From Acidobacteriaceae bacterium (lineage in GTDB: Bacteria; Acidobacteriota; Terriglobia; Terriglobales; Acidobacteriaceae): a DNA stretch of 7,567 bases. The notes beneath the pieces were generated by a model that was not told the DNA's origin, ran no database searches, and saw only the letters and a program-made list of their open reading frames with translations. Position numbers and translations under genes: made by a program. Shown piece by piece: positions 6,361-7,567 of this stretch. The stretch is taken from NCBI GenBank assembly GCA_003154055.1, contig PMCH01000235.1:15047-22613 (forward strand). The letters run 5' to 3'. Within the stretch, counting starts at the first letter, position 1; every line of letters begins with the position of its first letter.

Positions 6361-7567
6361 TGGCAGAAGGCCCCAACTCGGCGAACCAGCCCGCGCCTGG
6401 CCCGCGTCTGGCGGGACGCATCGCTCATGGCTTCATCGACTCGAAGCTGACGCCGCTGGTGATCGTCGCTGCATTGCTTCTGGGTGCGTTCAGCATTCTC
6501 TGGACTCCGCGCGAGGAAGAGCCGCAGATCGTCGTCCCCATGCTCGACGTCTTCGTGCAGATGCCGGGAGCATCTCCCGAAGAAATTTCGCAACGGGTCA
6601 GTCTGCCCATGGAGAAGCTGCTCCGCGAAGTTCCGGGCGTCGAATATATCTACTCCATCAGCCAGCCGGGCATGAGCATGCTGATCGTGCGTTTCTATGT
6701 TGGCTCGAAGGAAGAAGACGCCATCATCCAAACGTACAACAAGCTTTACTCCAATTTTGACCGCATCCCACCGGGCGCATCGCAGCCGATTATCAAGACC
6801 CGTTCCATCAATGACGTCCCCATCATCGCACTCACCCTCTGGGGCAAAGATTACGATTCCTACCGCCTGCGGCGCATCGCGGGCGAAGTGGAAGATTCGC
6901 TGAAACAACTTGACGATGTTTCTGAAACCGCGATCATCGGAGGGCAGCCCCGCCAGATACGGGTGGTCTTGGATACCCAGCGGCTCGCCGCCTATGGCCT
7001 GACTCCGGCAGCCGTCGCGGGCCAACTCCAGGGCGCGAACAGCCGCGCCGAGGTAGGCAGCTTTGCCCGCGACAACCGCGAGTTCAAGGTCGAGGCAGGG
7101 AAATTCTTCACGCGCCCGGAGGACTTGCAGCAGGTCGTAGTCGGAATCCACTCGGGCCGTCCGGTGTACTTGCGGGATGTGGTGGAAAAGCTGGAGGACG
7201 GTCCTGCCGAGCCGGACAGCTATGTGATGTTTGCGAACGCCAGGGGCGGCACGGGCGAAAAGGCCGGAGCCGAATATCCGGCGGTGACCATCACCCTCGC
7301 CAAGCGCAAAGGCACCAACGCGACGATCATCTCGGAGCGGGTTCTGGAGAAGGTAAACGCCCTGCGCGGGTACGTACTGCCCAATGACCTAAGCATCACA
7401 GTCACACGCAACTATGGCGAGACTGCGAAAGACAAGTCGAACGAACTGCTGAAGCATCTGCTGATCGCGACGCTTTCGGTCACTTTGCTGATCGCGTTGG
7501 CGTTGGGCTGGCGGGAGTCCGGCGTAGTGCTGCTGGCCGTACCCGTCACGCTAGCGCTCACGTTGGC
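6360..7567 (+). CDS. RND-family inner-membrane efflux pump, N-terminal 402 residues (3' end outside window)
   Basis: This is a proton-driven exporter of the AcrB/HAE-HME superfamily and the engine of the tripartite pump. ATG 6360 overlaps the adaptor stop by one base (TAATG). The frame is open to the window edge; about 40% of a usual ~1,050-residue pump is present. TM1 is at about 31-48, followed by PREEEPQIVVPMLDVFVQMPGASPEE (50-75), the usual start of the first periplasmic porter loop. The loop runs about 320 residues, with MEKLLREVPGVE and ITLAKRKGTNA-like porter strands. TM2 is at about 367-383 and TM3 begins near 388. The TM4 residues that relay protons (the Asp pair of AcrB or the HME equivalents) lie beyond the window, so drug versus metal specificity cannot be decided. 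The pre-TM1 cytoplasmic tail is about 25 residues, longer than in AcrB and Ala/Pro-rich. Confidence 0.95.
   Translation, partial: MAEGPNSANQPAPGPRLAGRIAHGFIDSKLTPLVIVAALLLGAFSILWTPREEEPQIVVPMLDVFVQMPGASPEEISQRVSLPMEKLLREVPGVEYIYSISQPGMSMLIVRFYVGSKEEDAIIQTYNKLYSNFDRIPPGASQPIIKTRSINDVPIIALTLWGKDYDSYRLRRIAGEVEDSLKQLDDVSETAIIGGQPRQIRVVLDTQRLAAYGLTPAAVAGQLQGANSRAEVGSFARDNREFKVEAGKFFTRPEDLQQVVVGIHSGRPVYLRDVVEKLEDGPAEPDSYVMFANARGGTGEKAGAEYPAVTITLAKRKGTNATIISERVLEKVNALRGYVLPNDLSITVTRNYGETAKDKSNELLKHLLIATLSVTLLIALALGWRESGVVLLAVPVTLALTL

Noticed and set aside
6288..7151. 287-codon minus-strand open frame opposite the RND pump
   Set aside because: The plus-strand frame encodes unmistakable RND sequence, and the antisense translation has no domain or start signal.
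1..7567. CRISPR arrays, tRNA/rRNA genes, transposases, integration sites
   Set aside because: No periodic repeat-spacer pattern, cloverleaf-like segment, rRNA signature, transposase frame or terminal inverted repeat was recognised on either strand.

Overview
The window looks like a chromosomal segment of a GC-rich Gram-negative bacterium with an outer membrane. Four features point this way: a TolC-type outer-membrane channel, a lipoprotein periplasmic adaptor, a porin-like beta-barrel, and a periplasmic c-type cytochrome. The style of the proteins (signal peptides ending in ASAQ/APAQ, a coiled-coil porin, a sigma factor with a zinc-finger tail) would fit Acidobacteriota best, or less likely a Geobacter-like lineage. 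This taxonomic call is inferred from protein character only.

Minus strand, left part: a two-gene unit is read leftward from about 2220. It holds a 116-residue secreted monoheme cytochrome c (2178-1828) and, 40 bases further on, a large outer-membrane beta-barrel of the DUF3373/porin type that runs off the left edge (1787 to <1). The intergenic region 2179-2309 contains GAAAC-N16-CGTA on the minus strand, which matches the sigma-W-like ECF promoter pattern. Direct and inverted repeats overlap it.

Plus strand, right part: a divergently read ECF-type sigma factor (2310-3284) carries a C-terminal anti-sigma-like zinc-binding domain (HxxxCxxC) in the same chain. After a 105-base spacer with two copies of TTCGAATT come four tightly coupled genes: an OsmC-family protein (3390-3863), a TolC-family outer-membrane channel (3860-5236, TTG start), a lipoprotein RND adaptor (5233-6360), and an RND inner-membrane pump cut by the right edge (6360 to >7567). 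Every junction in this block overlaps (TTGA, ATGA, TAATG), so the four are almost certainly co-translated.

Working model (inference): the fused sigma/zinc-finger protein senses a redox, metal or envelope signal and transcribes the divergent cytochrome-porin pair, and perhaps the OsmC-RND operon. The right-hand operon would export a toxic compound across both membranes while the OsmC protein handles peroxides or reactive sulfur/electrophile species in the cytoplasm. The left pair could be a minimal outer-membrane electron-transfer unit, or a porin with an unrelated electron-carrier partner. No tRNA, rRNA, CRISPR array, insertion sequence or clear intrinsic terminator was seen. There is no gene-free stretch longer than about 135 bases.
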